Shown here: piece by piece, positions 1 to 8,028 of the stretch | Numbering within the stretch: position 1 is the stretch's first letter | How the letters are laid out: every line of letters starts with the position of its first letter | Source of the DNA: Hyphomonadaceae bacterium | Lineage (GTDB): Bacteria; Pseudomonadota; Alphaproteobacteria; Caulobacterales; Hyphomonadaceae | Reading direction: 5' to 3' | Assembly (NCBI GenBank): GCA_030697555.1 | Contig: JAUYPV010000020.1 | Coordinates: 1-36,799 of the forward strand | DNA length: 36,799 nt | Translations under genes and position numbers: made by a program | Notes under the pieces: model-generated | What the model was told of the DNA's origin: nothing | The model's database searches: none | Seen by the model: only the letters and a program-made list of their open reading frames with translations

Positions 1-276
1 GGTCTCGACTGGATCGCAACCGTGCCGCCGACAGTGAAGCTCACCGCTGAAGCCTTCGGGCCAGCGCGCGCCAACCTTGTGTTCGGCTGGATCTTCGCCG
101 CGCATCAGCTCGGCGCCGGGTTCGCCGCGCTTACCGCCGGCATCGTGCGCACCGAACTTGGCTCCTACGCACTCGCATTCCAGGGCGCGGGCCTGCTCTG
201 CATCGTGGCCGCGCTTGCGGTCCTCGCCGCCAACCGGCGCAAGGGACAAGTCTCTCCGGCCGCAGCAGCGGCATAG
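1..276 (+). CDS. MFS transporter, C-terminal fragment
   Basis: This is the last 91 codons of a gene that enters from the left edge and ends with TAG at 274-276. The fragment starts GLDWIATVPPTVKL and continues with VFGWIFAAHQLGAG, then a final hydrophobic helix near its end followed by a short basic tail. The DW(I/V)ATVPPT and FGW.FA.HQ.GA patterns are typical of the last transmembrane helices of major facilitator superfamily permeases. The substrate cannot be read from this fragment. It lies just upstream of a TonB-dependent receptor and LacI-type palindromes, so it could belong to the same sugar-acid uptake locus, but that is inference. The 220 bp that follow are non-coding and regulatory. 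Confidence 0.8.
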   Translation, partial: GLDWIATVPPTVKLTAEAFGPARANLVFGWIFAAHQLGAGFAALTAGIVRTELGSYALAFQGAGLLCIVAALAVLAANRRKGQVSPAAAAA

Positions 277-300
277 CGTTTTTTTCCATCGGTATGTCCG

Positions 301-316
301 CGGAAACCGGTTTCCG
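301..316. promoter_or_regulatory. LacI-family-type operator, perfect palindrome (site 1)
   Basis: CGGAAACCGGTTTCCG is a perfect 16-bp palindrome with a central CCGG, typical in size and symmetry of LacI-family operators. It lies 181 bp before the TonB receptor ATG and its centre is 57 bp from site 2. The regulator is not encoded in the window. Confidence 0.65.
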
Positions 317-358
317 TGACGTAAAAACAGCGGTTTTGGAGATAATTGCGGAATTTAT

Positions 359-372
359 GGAAACCGGTGTCA
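359..372. promoter_or_regulatory. LacI-family-type operator (site 2)
   Basis: GGAAACCGGTGTCA is identical over all 14 bases to the site at 8927-8940, in front of the pectate lyase genes. It lies 125 bp upstream of the TonB receptor start. The exact sharing of a semi-palindrome between two promoter regions of related function is the main evidence that it is an operator. Confidence 0.65.
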
Positions 373-496
373 TTTTTTCTTGCGAGCGGTCCGCTTCGCC
401 TCTATCGCTAGTGTCAGCGCAGGGTGGGGGAGCCCGCCTGTGACGATAAACGGACCTCGAAACGAGAGTCCTGCGCGCGGCATAGGGAGCGAAACA

Positions 497-3400
497 ATGG
501 CTCAACGGAGCATGCGCGCGGCATTGGCGCGTCTCGGATTTGGTGCATCGCTGATCGCACTGACGACAGCCTTTGCCGAAACGGCAATGGCGCAGCAGAC
601 CCCAACACCGCCTCCCGCCGAGGATGGCGGCGAGGTCGTAACCATCACCGGCTTCCGCGGAAGTCTGGCTGCCGCGATCGAGACCAAGCGCGAGGAAACT
701 GGCATCGTCGACGCCATCACGGCGGAAGACATCGCCGACTTCCCCGATCTCAACCTCGCTGAATCGCTCCAGCGCGTGCCCGGCGTGCAGATCGACCGCG
801 ATGGCGGCGAGGGCCGCACCATCAACGTGCGCGGCCTGTCATCCGACTTTGTCCGTGTCCGCCTCAACGGCCTTGAAGCGCTTGCCACCACGGGCGGCCG
901 CGATGGCCGCCAGAACCGCAACCGCGCCTTCGACTTCAACGTGTTCGCGTCCGAACTCTTCAATTCGATCAAGGTTTCGAAGTCGCAATCCGCCGAAACC
1001 GAGGAAGGCTCGCTCGGCGCCACGGTCGATCTCACGACCGCGCGTCCGTTCGACTATGCCGGCTTCACAATGGCTGCTGGCGTCCAGGGCTCTTACAACG
1101 ACCTCGCCCAGAACACCGACCCGCGCGCCACCTTCCTGGTCAGCGACCGCTGGCTCGACGGCAAGCTGGGGGCACTTTTCTCGGTCGCTTACACCAAGCG
1201 CAATACGATCGAGGAAGGCTCGAGCTCCGGCCGCTTCCGCATCCCGACCGCCGACGGCTGCACCTCGACGCCACCGAACACAGGCACGGCCGTAGGCGCC
1301 AACCGCTGCTACCAGACCATTTCCGGCCCGATCGAGACGCCCAATGGCACTCTTACCGGCGCTGCCGCTGCGCTTGCGGCCAACAACGCCGCTCACCCAC
1401 GCATTCCGCGCTATGGCCGCATCTCCTACGACCGCGAACGCATCGGCTCGACCTTCACCCTCCAGTTCCAGCCTTTCGAGTCGACCAAGTTCACCTACGA
1501 CCTGCTCTATGCCGACCTGAAGGAGACCCGGCACGAGGAATTCCTCGAAGCGATCTCTTTCGCCCGCGAAGCCAACGCGCCGGGCCTGCGCGCCACCGAT
1601 CTCCTCACCGGCCGCATCGACAACAACAACACGCTGGTCGCGGGCACGTTCAACGACGTCGATATCCGCGTCGAACAGCGCCGCGACAACCTGGAGACCG
1701 AGTTCTTCCAGAACGCCTTCAAGGTCGAGCACGAATTCTCGGACCGGCTGCGCGGTGAATTCCTTGCCGGCCACACCCGCGCCGTGCAGTACAATCCCAA
1801 CCAGACCACGCTGTCGTTCGAGCGCTACGACGTCGATGGCTACTCCTATGATTACAGCGACAAGAACCTGCCGGCGTTCAACTACGGCTTCGACGTCACC
1901 AACCCGGCCAGCTACCAGTTCTCGGCCGCCAACACGCTGGGCGATCCCTCCCTCATCCGCATGCGGCCGAACAAGGCGATCAACACGTTCGAGACGTTCG
2001 CGGGAGATCTCGAATACGATCTCAACGACTGGCTGACGCTGAAAGGCGGCGCCTCGCAGAAAACCTTCAACTTCCGCGGTTATGAGGAGCGCCGCGCCAA
2101 CCCGGAGCCGCTGCCCGCCAGCGTGCTCGCTGCGTTGGCTGCCCAAGGCATCACCATCAACCAGTACGCGACTTCGGTCACTGGCTTCGGCAAGAATATG
2201 GACCTGCCGGCCGGCACGCCAACCACCTGGGTGGTCCCCTCGATAGACGCCCTGCTCGGAATCATCGATTTCGAGTGTGACTGCGTGAATGCGTTCGGCG
2301 ACTTCCGCGTCGACGCGACGAACAACCTCGGCGAAAACCGCTCGGCCGAGGAACAGTCGACCGGCGCCTACGTCCAGGCCGATTTCGACACCGATATCGC
2401 CGGCGCGCGCGTACGGGCAAATGTCGGCCTGCGCTATGTCGAGACCGAACTCACCTCCACGGGCTTCACCAATCTCGGCGCCGGCTTCGTGCCGCTTTCG
2501 GTGACGAACTCATATGAGGACACGCTGCCATCGTTCAATCTGTCGATTGAGCCGACCGACGGCTTCATCGTGCGAGTCGCCGCATCGAAGGTGCTGGCGC
2601 GGCCAACCCTTCCGGCCCTCACGCCCGGCGGTACGGTCGACACCAGCCCGCCGACCTTCTCGATCAACGCGGGCAACCCGTTCCTCGAACCGATCCGCGC
2701 TAACACCTACGATCTTTCGATCGAATGGTATCCCTATGACGAGGCGCTGTTTGCGGTCGCTTTCTTCGCCAAGGACATCGACACCTTTGTCCAGCGCCTG
2801 CGCACGCTAATGCCATACAATGAGTCCGGTTATCCAGACTCGCTCCTGCCCGCCGGCGTTTCCAATACCGAGCTGTTCGACGTCAACTCCTTCGTCAACA
2901 CGCCCGGCGGCGAGGTCACGGGTTTCGAAGTGTCGGCGCAGACGCCGTTCACCTTCCTGCCAGGCTTCCTTTCCAACTTCGGCGGCCAGCTCAGCTACAC
3001 CGAGATCCAAAGCCAGATCTCCTACGTTCTGAACACCAGCCTCAGCGTCGTAACTCCCTTCGTGAAGGCGCCGATCATCGGCCAGTCGCCAAGGTCGCTG
3101 TCAGCCACGATCTACTATGCTGACGGGCCGTTCGAGGCGCGTCTGTCGAGTGTTTACCGCGACGAGTACCTCACGCTGGTTCCCGCCGCTTCGGGCAACG
3201 ATGTCGAGGGCAAGGCCGAAACGCTCAATCTCGACTTCTCGGCCTCCTACGAGATCAACGACAATTTCTCGCTGTCGTTCGAGGCGATCAACCTCACCGA
3301 CCAGTATGACGAGCGCTGGATCAACTCGGTCCGCAAGAACTCGAACAACTACGAGCACACCGGCCGCGAATTCGTGGTCGGCGTCCGGTACAAATATTGA
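497..3400 (+). CDS. TonB-dependent outer-membrane receptor (Caulobacter/Xanthomonas type)
   Basis: An outer-membrane beta-barrel of 967 residues for energised uptake of a large or scarce substrate. I chose the ATG at 497 because AGGGAG lies just upstream and a good signal peptide follows (basic MAQRSMRAALARLG, hydrophobic core, cleavage near AMA-QQ). The frame is open further upstream, but that part overlaps operator site 2. A TonB-box-like VVTITGF occurs near residue 49, then a plug with NLAESLQRVPGVQIDRD and TINVRGLSSDFVRVRLNG. The barrel ends in an aromatic residue (VGVRYKY), as barrel-assembly signals do. The plug matches the Xanthomonas/Caulobacter carbohydrate-receptor family (TIGR01782 type). 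Two LacI-type palindromes precede it, one identical to that before the pectate lyases, so pectic oligosaccharides are the likely cargo (inference). A hairpin terminator follows at once. Confidence 0.92.
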   Translation: MAQRSMRAALARLGFGASLIALTTAFAETAMAQQTPTPPPAEDGGEVVTITGFRGSLAAAIETKREETGIVDAITAEDIADFPDLNLAESLQRVPGVQIDRDGGEGRTINVRGLSSDFVRVRLNGLEALATTGGRDGRQNRNRAFDFNVFASELFNSIKVSKSQSAETEEGSLGATVDLTTARPFDYAGFTMAAGVQGSYNDLAQNTDPRATFLVSDRWLDGKLGALFSVAYTKRNTIEEGSSSGRFRIPTADGCTSTPPNTGTAVGANRCYQTISGPIETPNGTLTGAAAALAANNAAHPRIPRYGRISYDRERIGSTFTLQFQPFESTKFTYDLLYADLKETRHEEFLEAISFAREANAPGLRATDLLTGRIDNNNTLVAGTFNDVDIRVEQRRDNLETEFFQNAFKVEHEFSDRLRGEFLAGHTRAVQYNPNQTTLSFERYDVDGYSYDYSDKNLPAFNYGFDVTNPASYQFSAANTLGDPSLIRMRPNKAINTFETFAGDLEYDLNDWLTLKGGASQKTFNFRGYEERRANPEPLPASVLAALAAQGITINQYATSVTGFGKNMDLPAGTPTTWVVPSIDALLGIIDFECDCVNAFGDFRVDATNNLGENRSAEEQSTGAYVQADFDTDIAGARVRANVGLRYVETELTSTGFTNLGAGFVPLSVTNSYEDTLPSFNLSIEPTDGFIVRVAASKVLARPTLPALTPGGTVDTSPPTFSINAGNPFLEPIRANTYDLSIEWYPYDEALFAVAFFAKDIDTFVQRLRTLMPYNESGYPDSLLPAGVSNTELFDVNSFVNTPGGEVTGFEVSAQTPFTFLPGFLSNFGGQLSYTEIQSQISYVLNTSLSVVTPFVKAPIIGQSPRSLSATIYYADGPFEARLSSVYRDEYLTLVPAASGNDVEGKAETLNLDFSASYEINDNFSLSFEAINLTDQYDERWINSVRKNSNNYEHTGREFVVGVRYKY

Positions 3401-3450
3401 GCTGACTTCCGGCCGCCCTCTCCCCGCGGCCGCTTCTGAGGAACTCCCGA

Positions 3451-3483
3451 GGGCGCCCGGCATCCCACGCCGGCGCCCTTTTT
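3451..3483 (+). terminator. Rho-independent terminator after the TonB receptor
   Basis: The arms GGGCGCCCGGC and GCCGGCGCCC pair with one bulged base around a 7-nt loop and are followed by five T. It lies 50 bp after the receptor stop codon and insulates the receptor from the thymidine kinase gene. Confidence 0.8.
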
Positions 3484-3575
3484 CTTAGTAGAATCATCCG
3501 CCCCCGCATTTGCCCCCAACCAATTCGCAGGCGCAGCCTTGGCGGCCTACCCCGCGTTCGGGCACAAACGGGTCC

Positions 3576-4295
3576 ATGTCCAAGCTCTACTTCTCCTACG
3601 CCGCGATGAACGCGGGCAAATCGACCGTGCTGCTGCAGGCCTCCTGGAACTATCAGGAGCGCGGCATGCGCACCCTGCTGTTCACCTCCGCGCTCTACGC
3701 CAAGGCCGACGATGGCTGCATCACCTCGCGCATCGGCATCAGCGCGCCGGCCAAGCTCTATTCCGAGACGGACGACCTCCACGCCTGGATCGTGCGCGAG
3801 CACAGAAAGAAGAAAGTCGACTGCGTCTTCGTCGACGAGGCGCAGTTCCTGACCAAGAGCCAGGTCTGGCAGCTCGCCCGCATCGCCGACCGCCTCGACA
3901 TCCCAGTACTGTGCTACGGCCTGCGCACCGATTTCCGCGGTGAGCTTTTCCCCGGCTCGGCCGAACTCCTCGCCATCGCCGACAACCTCCGAGAGATCCG
4001 CACCATCTGCCATTGCGGCCGCAAAGCCACGATGGTTGTGCGACGCACGGCCGATGGCCGCGCAATCACTTCCGGCGATCAGATCAGCATCGAGAAGTCG
4101 ATGTACCTCTCCCTCTGCCGCGTACACTGGGAGGAAGAAACAGGACGCTGGGCTGAGTCCGCGCCGGCAAAGACGAAAGCTTCCCGCACCCGAAAGAAAC
4201 CCGCCACGAAGAAAAAGCCTGCGGCCGCCTCGAAGAAAGCGCCGCTGCGCATCGCCGCCGCCCGCATGAAGCGCCCGCCACGCACGCGCCGCTAG
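3576..4295 (+). CDS. tdk: Thymidine kinase (type II) with a basic C-terminal tail
   Basis: Phosphorylates thymidine to dTMP with ATP in the pyrimidine salvage pathway (cytoplasm). The 239-residue protein opens with MSKLYFSYAAMNAGKST, very close to the E. coli Tdk N-terminus with its P-loop. Other landmarks are a Walker-B-like VDEAQFL, the lasso segment CYGLRTDFRGELF, and zinc ligands ICHCGRKA and CRVH. The ATG at 3576 is chosen because homology starts exactly there; no strong ribosome binding site is visible. The catalytic core ends near residue 195. The last ~45 residues are almost all Lys, Arg, Ala and Pro (for example RKKPATKKKPAAASKK), like a histone H1-type tail and absent from E. coli Tdk. 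Its stop shares a CTAG with the convergent hydrolase stop. No functional link to the pectin genes is apparent. Confidence 0.95.
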   Translation: MSKLYFSYAAMNAGKSTVLLQASWNYQERGMRTLLFTSALYAKADDGCITSRIGISAPAKLYSETDDLHAWIVREHRKKKVDCVFVDEAQFLTKSQVWQLARIADRLDIPVLCYGLRTDFRGELFPGSAELLAIADNLREIRTICHCGRKATMVVRRTADGRAITSGDQISIEKSMYLSLCRVHWEEETGRWAESAPAKTKASRTRKKPATKKKPAAASKKAPLRIAAARMKRPPRTRR

Positions 4296-5119
4296 CGGAA
4301 CATCCCGCGCGCCCGGCCCCAGCGCAGGAACAAGTCCGGCCAAACTTCCACCGGCTTGCCCGCCGCGCGTGCAATGCCGAACCCATGGCCACCTTCGGGA
4401 AACACGTGCAGCTCAGCCGGCACACCGGCGGCTTTCAGCGCCTGATACATCCTTACCGAACTTTCGACCGGAACTGTTGTATCGTCCGCCGCATGCAGCA
4501 GGAAGATAGGCTGCGTGTCGCGATCCACCGCGGCGATCAGGTCACGCGCCGCGCCCGTTCCTCTCAACAGTGCGGGCGAACCCGCGCCACCCAGATAGGC
4601 CGCATAGATCAGCGCCGCGAAATCCGGTCGAGCCGACGTCACATCCGCTGCATCGACATCGCCATAGGTCCGACGCGCGCCATCCAGTGCCAGGGCCGCC
4701 GCAAGATGCCCGCCCGCTGAAAAGCCGAGCACGCCTATCCGCTTCGCATCCAGGCTCGTCGCCACGCGATCAGAACGCAGCAGCCGCATCGCCCTCTGCG
4801 CATCCTGCAGCGGCGCATCGCGTCCCGCCTCCCAGCCATCCTCCGGCAGGCGATAGACCAGCACCGCCGCCGTGACGCCAGCCCGCGCGAGGCGCATCGC
4901 CGTCTCGTCGCCCTCCTTGTCGAGCACGACACGCTGGTATCCCCCGCCCGGCAGAACCAGCACCGCCGATCCATCCGGCTTCGCCGGGCGAAACACCTTC
5001 AGCGTCGGCTTGCGCACGTGAAGCACGGCGCGGTCGCGAACCGCGGGATCCTTCGACCGCTCAATGATCTCTTCCGTCGCCGTCACGCCCTCGTCGCCTG
5101 GCGGATCACCTGGCCACAC
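4292..5119 (-). CDS. Alpha/beta-hydrolase, acetylesterase-like (main open frame after an in-frame stop)
   Basis: The fold and motifs are those of the BD-FAE/acetylxylan-esterase-like alpha/beta hydrolases: an oxyanion segment VLPGGGYQ, the nucleophile elbow GFSAGGHLA, an acid in HAADDTTVPVE, and the catalytic His in PEGGHGFG. Such enzymes deacetylate plant polysaccharides or oligosaccharides. This is the last gene of the hydratase-TRAP operon, so a role in deacetylating pectic fragments is a reasonable inference. The GTG at 5119 opens the longest uninterrupted frame but has no ribosome binding site. Homology-like sequence (ISVETFDVWPGDPPGDE) begins before it, so the natural start is the ATG at 5218, which is cut off by an in-frame TGA (see the next entry). 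The gene may be inactive or the base may be a sequencing error. The stop codon shares CTAG with tdk. Confidence 0.8.
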   Translation of the reverse strand: MWPGDPPGDEGVTATEEIIERSKDPAVRDRAVLHVRKPTLKVFRPAKPDGSAVLVLPGGGYQRVVLDKEGDETAMRLARAGVTAAVLVYRLPEDGWEAGRDAPLQDAQRAMRLLRSDRVATSLDAKRIGVLGFSAGGHLAAALALDGARRTYGDVDAADVTSARPDFAALIYAAYLGGAGSPALLRGTGAARDLIAAVDRDTQPIFLLHAADDTTVPVESSVRMYQALKAAGVPAELHVFPEGGHGFGIARAAGKPVEVWPDLFLRWGRARGMFR

Positions 5120-5218
5120 GTCGAACGTCTCGACAGAAATCCCGCCCGCCCCCGGCCCCGTCGCTCACGCCGCCAGCATCGCAACGCTCGCGCAGAGAAA
5201 AGTCCGGCGCTGGATCAT
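5120..5218 (-). pseudogene. Signal-peptide leader of the hydrolase, separated from its enzyme by an in-frame TGA
   Basis: The ATG at 5216-5218 overlaps the dctM stop as ATGA, the usual coupling seen throughout this operon. It starts MIQRRTFLCASVAMLAA, a Tat-like signal (QRRTFL) ending at an Ala-Ala site. The next codon, 5165-5167, is TGA. The same frame then continues without any shift as ATGPGAGGISVETFDV into the hydrolase. There is no ATG, GTG or TTG between this TGA and the GTG at 5119. One base change to Ser, Arg, Trp or Gly would restore a normal exported enzyme of about 308 residues. I read this as a recent nonsense mutation or a base-call error. Confidence 0.75.
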
Positions 5219-6495
5219 TTGGCCCATTGCGGCAGGCTCAGCGAGAGTGGCGGCCACAGCACGACCGTCATCAACACCGCCAACATCGCGATGTAGAATG
5301 GCCACAGCCCTTTGACCGTCTTCGCCACGTCGATCTTTCCGATCGCCGCGCCGATGAACAGCACCGAACCCACGGGCGGCGTCAGCAGGCCGATGCCGCA
5401 CGAGAGGATCATGATCACTCCAAAATGCACCGGGCTGACCTCGTAGGCCCGCGCCACCGGCAGGAAGATCGGCGTCGCGATGATCACCAGCGGCGCCATG
5501 TCCATGAACGTACCCAACACCAGCAGCGCCAGCACCATCAGGATCAGAACCGTCGTCCTGTCATGCGCGATGGACTGCATCAGATCGACCGCCTGCGCCG
5601 GCGCCTGCAGGTAAGCCATCAGCCAGCCGAACGCCCCCGCCGCTCCTATGACGAAGAGAATGCGCCCCGTCGACTGCACCGCACCCGAGATCGCATGCAG
5701 GAAGTCCGGCCATTTCAACTTACGATAGACCAGCACGGTGATCAGCACCGCATAGATGACGGCGACCGTAGCGCTCTCGATCGCGGTGAAGATGCCGCTC
5801 TTGATGCCGAAGAAGATGATGCCGACAAGCAGAAGCCCCGGTATCGCCGCCACCAGCCTTCGCAGAATCGCACCGAAGCCTGGGAAGGGCTCCGCCGCAT
5901 AGCCGCGCTGGCGCGCCACGATGTAGGCGGTCACCATGATGGCGACAGCCAGCATCAGCGCCGGAAAGATGCCGGCCAGGAAGAGATCCGTGATCGAAAT
6001 TCCGCCGCCCGCCGCCGCCGAATAGAGGATCATGTTGTGCGACGGCGGCACTAGCAACGCCACCAGCGCCGCCGAGATCGTCACGTTGACAGCATAGTCC
6101 CGCTGATAGCCGCGCTCGATCATCTGCGGGATGATCGCGCCGCCCACGGCGGAAACGTCCGCGATCGCAGACCCAGACACGCCGCCGAACAGCGTCGAGG
6201 CGACGACGCTCACCTGGCCTAGCCCGCCGCGCAGACGCCCAACCAATGCAGCGGCAAGTGCGATAATCCGCTCCGAAATTCCGCCGCGCAGCATTAGCTC
6301 GCCGGCGAATATGAACAGCGGAATCGCCAGCAGCGACACCGACGACAGGTTCGCCGTCATCTGCTGCACCAGAGCAATCTCCGGAAGCCCCAGCGCCAGC
6401 GCCGCTACCAATGTCGATACAGCGAGAGCCGCCGCAACCGGCGTGCCGATCAGCAGCAGGAAAGCGAACACGCCAAAGAGAATTCCGAGTTCCAT
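5215..6495 (-). CDS. dctM: TRAP transporter large permease, DctM family
   Basis: The large membrane subunit of a tripartite ATP-independent periplasmic transporter, which couples sodium flow to uptake of the solute held by the binding protein. The 426 residues are the usual DctM length and consist of about a dozen hydrophobic helices, with family motifs such as IPLFIFAGELM, TLFGGVSGSAIADVSAVG and the C-terminal GLLTPPVGSVLFIG. The ATG at 6495 is chosen because it follows the dctQ stop by two bases and gives the canonical N-terminus MELGILFGVFAFLLLIGTPV; the longer frame is only read-through of dctQ DNA. Third of the TRAP genes, with its end overlapping the hydrolase start (ATGA). Confidence 0.95.
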   Translation of the reverse strand: MELGILFGVFAFLLLIGTPVAAALAVSTLVAALALGLPEIALVQQMTANLSSVSLLAIPLFIFAGELMLRGGISERIIALAAALVGRLRGGLGQVSVVASTLFGGVSGSAIADVSAVGGAIIPQMIERGYQRDYAVNVTISAALVALLVPPSHNMILYSAAAGGGISITDLFLAGIFPALMLAVAIMVTAYIVARQRGYAAEPFPGFGAILRRLVAAIPGLLLVGIIFFGIKSGIFTAIESATVAVIYAVLITVLVYRKLKWPDFLHAISGAVQSTGRILFVIGAAGAFGWLMAYLQAPAQAVDLMQSIAHDRTTVLILMVLALLVLGTFMDMAPLVIIATPIFLPVARAYEVSPVHFGVIMILSCGIGLLTPPVGSVLFIGAAIGKIDVAKTVKGLWPFYIAMLAVLMTVVLWPPLSLSLPQWAK

Positions 6496-6497
6496 GG

Positions 6498-7040
6498 TCA
6501 GGCCGCCTCCGCCTGAACGGAAGTTGGCGCCGCATCCTCGCGCTTCTCGCTTAATCCGCGGATCAACCGCTCCAGCGCAAACAGCGTGATCAGCGCGCCG
6601 CCCCACGACACGGGCGCAAAGCGCAATCCCACCGGCAAGGGCGCTCCCGCCATGGCGACACTCGACGCATCCGCCATCAGTATGAAACCGAACCAGCCCA
6701 GGCCCGCCCCGAGCCCCAGCATCGCCAACCGCGCCAGCGCCCGGCATGTCTGCCTCACCGGCCAGGGCGCGGAATCCGCCAGCAGCGGAAAGCTGAAATG
6801 CGTCTCGCGCCGCACGCCTACCGCGGCGCCCAGCATCGCCGTGTTGGCAATGAAAACCAGCGCCAGCGGCTCGGTCCAGCTTGGACTGTCGTTCAGCACA
6901 TAGCGCGCAAACACCTGCCAGGCCTGCACGGCGACAACGGCGACAAGAGTTGCGGCGGCGAACACCAGCGCGGCCTGCTCCAACCGGTCCAGTATGCCTT
7001 TCCCCCCTATCTCGCCGGTTTGCCCGGTCTCGTCGCTCAT
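6498..7040 (-). CDS. dctQ: TRAP transporter small permease, DctQ family
   Basis: The small membrane subunit that pairs with DctM. The protein has 180 residues and four hydrophobic segments (roughly residues 23-45, 60-80, 105-125 and 145-165). The family signature near residues 45-60 is recognisable: QVFARYVLNDSPSWTEPLAL, matching the typical (V/A)xxRYxxxxxxxWxEE(L/V)A. It lies 7 nt after dctP and 2 nt before dctM, so the three are surely co-transcribed. The C-terminal tail is short and charged. Confidence 0.92.
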   Translation of the reverse strand: MSDETGQTGEIGGKGILDRLEQAALVFAAATLVAVVAVQAWQVFARYVLNDSPSWTEPLALVFIANTAMLGAAVGVRRETHFSFPLLADSAPWPVRQTCRALARLAMLGLGAGLGWFGFILMADASSVAMAGAPLPVGLRFAPVSWGGALITLFALERLIRGLSEKREDAAPTSVQAEAA

Positions 7041-7047
7041 GATCCCG

Positions 7048-8028
7048 TCACCCCGATAAATTCCGCACGCGCGTGTACAGCGACGCCAGCACCGGCGTTT
7101 CCGTTTCGCGCTCCAGCAGGTCTGCGACCGAGGCGCGGAACGCCGGAATGTCGGCGTCGTTCGCCTTGATCCCGGCCTTGAGAACTTTCGCCTTGCTGGA
7201 TTCCGAGAATGCTGCCCAGTTCTCGCGCATCACCGGCACCGAGCGCGCCGCCGCGTCGCGGATCAGCTCCTGGTCCGTCGTCGACATCGCAAGGAACCGC
7301 TCCTTCGACATCGTCAGGATTTCCGGCGAATAGCTGTGCCGCGTCTCAGACCAGTAGGTCGCCATCTCGTAATGGCTCGCCGATTCAAACGTCGGCCAGT
7401 TGTTCTCCGCGCCATCGATCAGGTGTGTCGACAGTGCCTGGAACACGCCGTTCACCGCCAGCGGCGTCGGGTTGGCTCCCATCACCGCAAAGGAGCGCAG
7501 GAACACATCCGACATGGGCGAGCGAATCTTGAGTCCCTTCAGGTCGCCCGGCTCAACGATCGGCTTGCGCACATTGTAAAAACACCGAGCACCCGCATCG
7601 TAGATCGCCAGCCCGATCAGCCCTACGCGATCGAACGCCGCGCGAATCTCCGCGCCTATATCGGAATCGACCGCCCGGTGCAGGTGCTCCATCGAATCGA
7701 TCGTGAACGGCAGGCACAGCACCCGCGTCTCGGGCACCAGATTGTTGACCGCCGCGAAATTCACCCGCGCGAAATCTACCGCGCCGAACCGCGCCAGCCC
7801 GATGGAATCGTCCTCCGCACCAAGCTGGCCCGAGGGATACTGTTTCAACCGCAGCCGCCCATCGGTTGCTTTCGTGAGTTCCGCGCCCATCCACTTCACA
7901 GCTTCGACGGTCGGATAGCCGGCGCGATGGACGTCCGCCTCGGTCAGCAAACCCGCTTCGCCTTTGGAACACGCTGCAAGGCCCGTCGCAGCCGCAAGCG
8001 TTGCAAGAGCTGCGCGGCGGGAAATCAT
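7048..8028 (-). CDS. dctP: TRAP transporter solute-binding protein, DctP family, lipoprotein-like
   Basis: The periplasmic binding protein that delivers an organic acid to the DctQM permease. The start at 8028 overlaps the upstream hydratase stop as ATGA. The N-terminus MISRRAALATLAAATGLAAC combines a twin-arginine pair with a lipobox (LAAC), so it is probably a membrane-anchored lipoprotein, possibly Tat-exported. Of 326 residues, the segment PGDLKGLKIRSPMSDVFL carries the conserved Arg that binds the carboxylate of the ligand in DctP proteins. AVNGVFQALSTHLIDGAENN is the other family signature. Beside pectate lyases, galacturonate or an unsaturated oligogalacturonide is the likely ligand (inference). 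Confidence 0.93.
   Translation of the reverse strand: MISRRAALATLAAATGLAACSKGEAGLLTEADVHRAGYPTVEAVKWMGAELTKATDGRLRLKQYPSGQLGAEDDSIGLARFGAVDFARVNFAAVNNLVPETRVLCLPFTIDSMEHLHRAVDSDIGAEIRAAFDRVGLIGLAIYDAGARCFYNVRKPIVEPGDLKGLKIRSPMSDVFLRSFAVMGANPTPLAVNGVFQALSTHLIDGAENNWPTFESASHYEMATYWSETRHSYSPEILTMSKERFLAMSTTDQELIRDAAARSVPVMRENWAAFSESSKAKVLKAGIKANDADIPAFRASVADLLERETETPVLASLYTRVRNLSG

Noticed and set aside
839-2146. Long minus-strand open frame (435 codons) inside the first TonB receptor
   Set aside because: Antisense shadow caused by high GC codon bias; the plus frame has full TBDR motifs and a signal peptide.
5165-5167. TGA as selenocysteine codon
   Set aside because: It lies at a signal-peptide cleavage site outside any active site, no SECIS-like hairpin is evident right after it, and the family has no selenocysteine members known to me.
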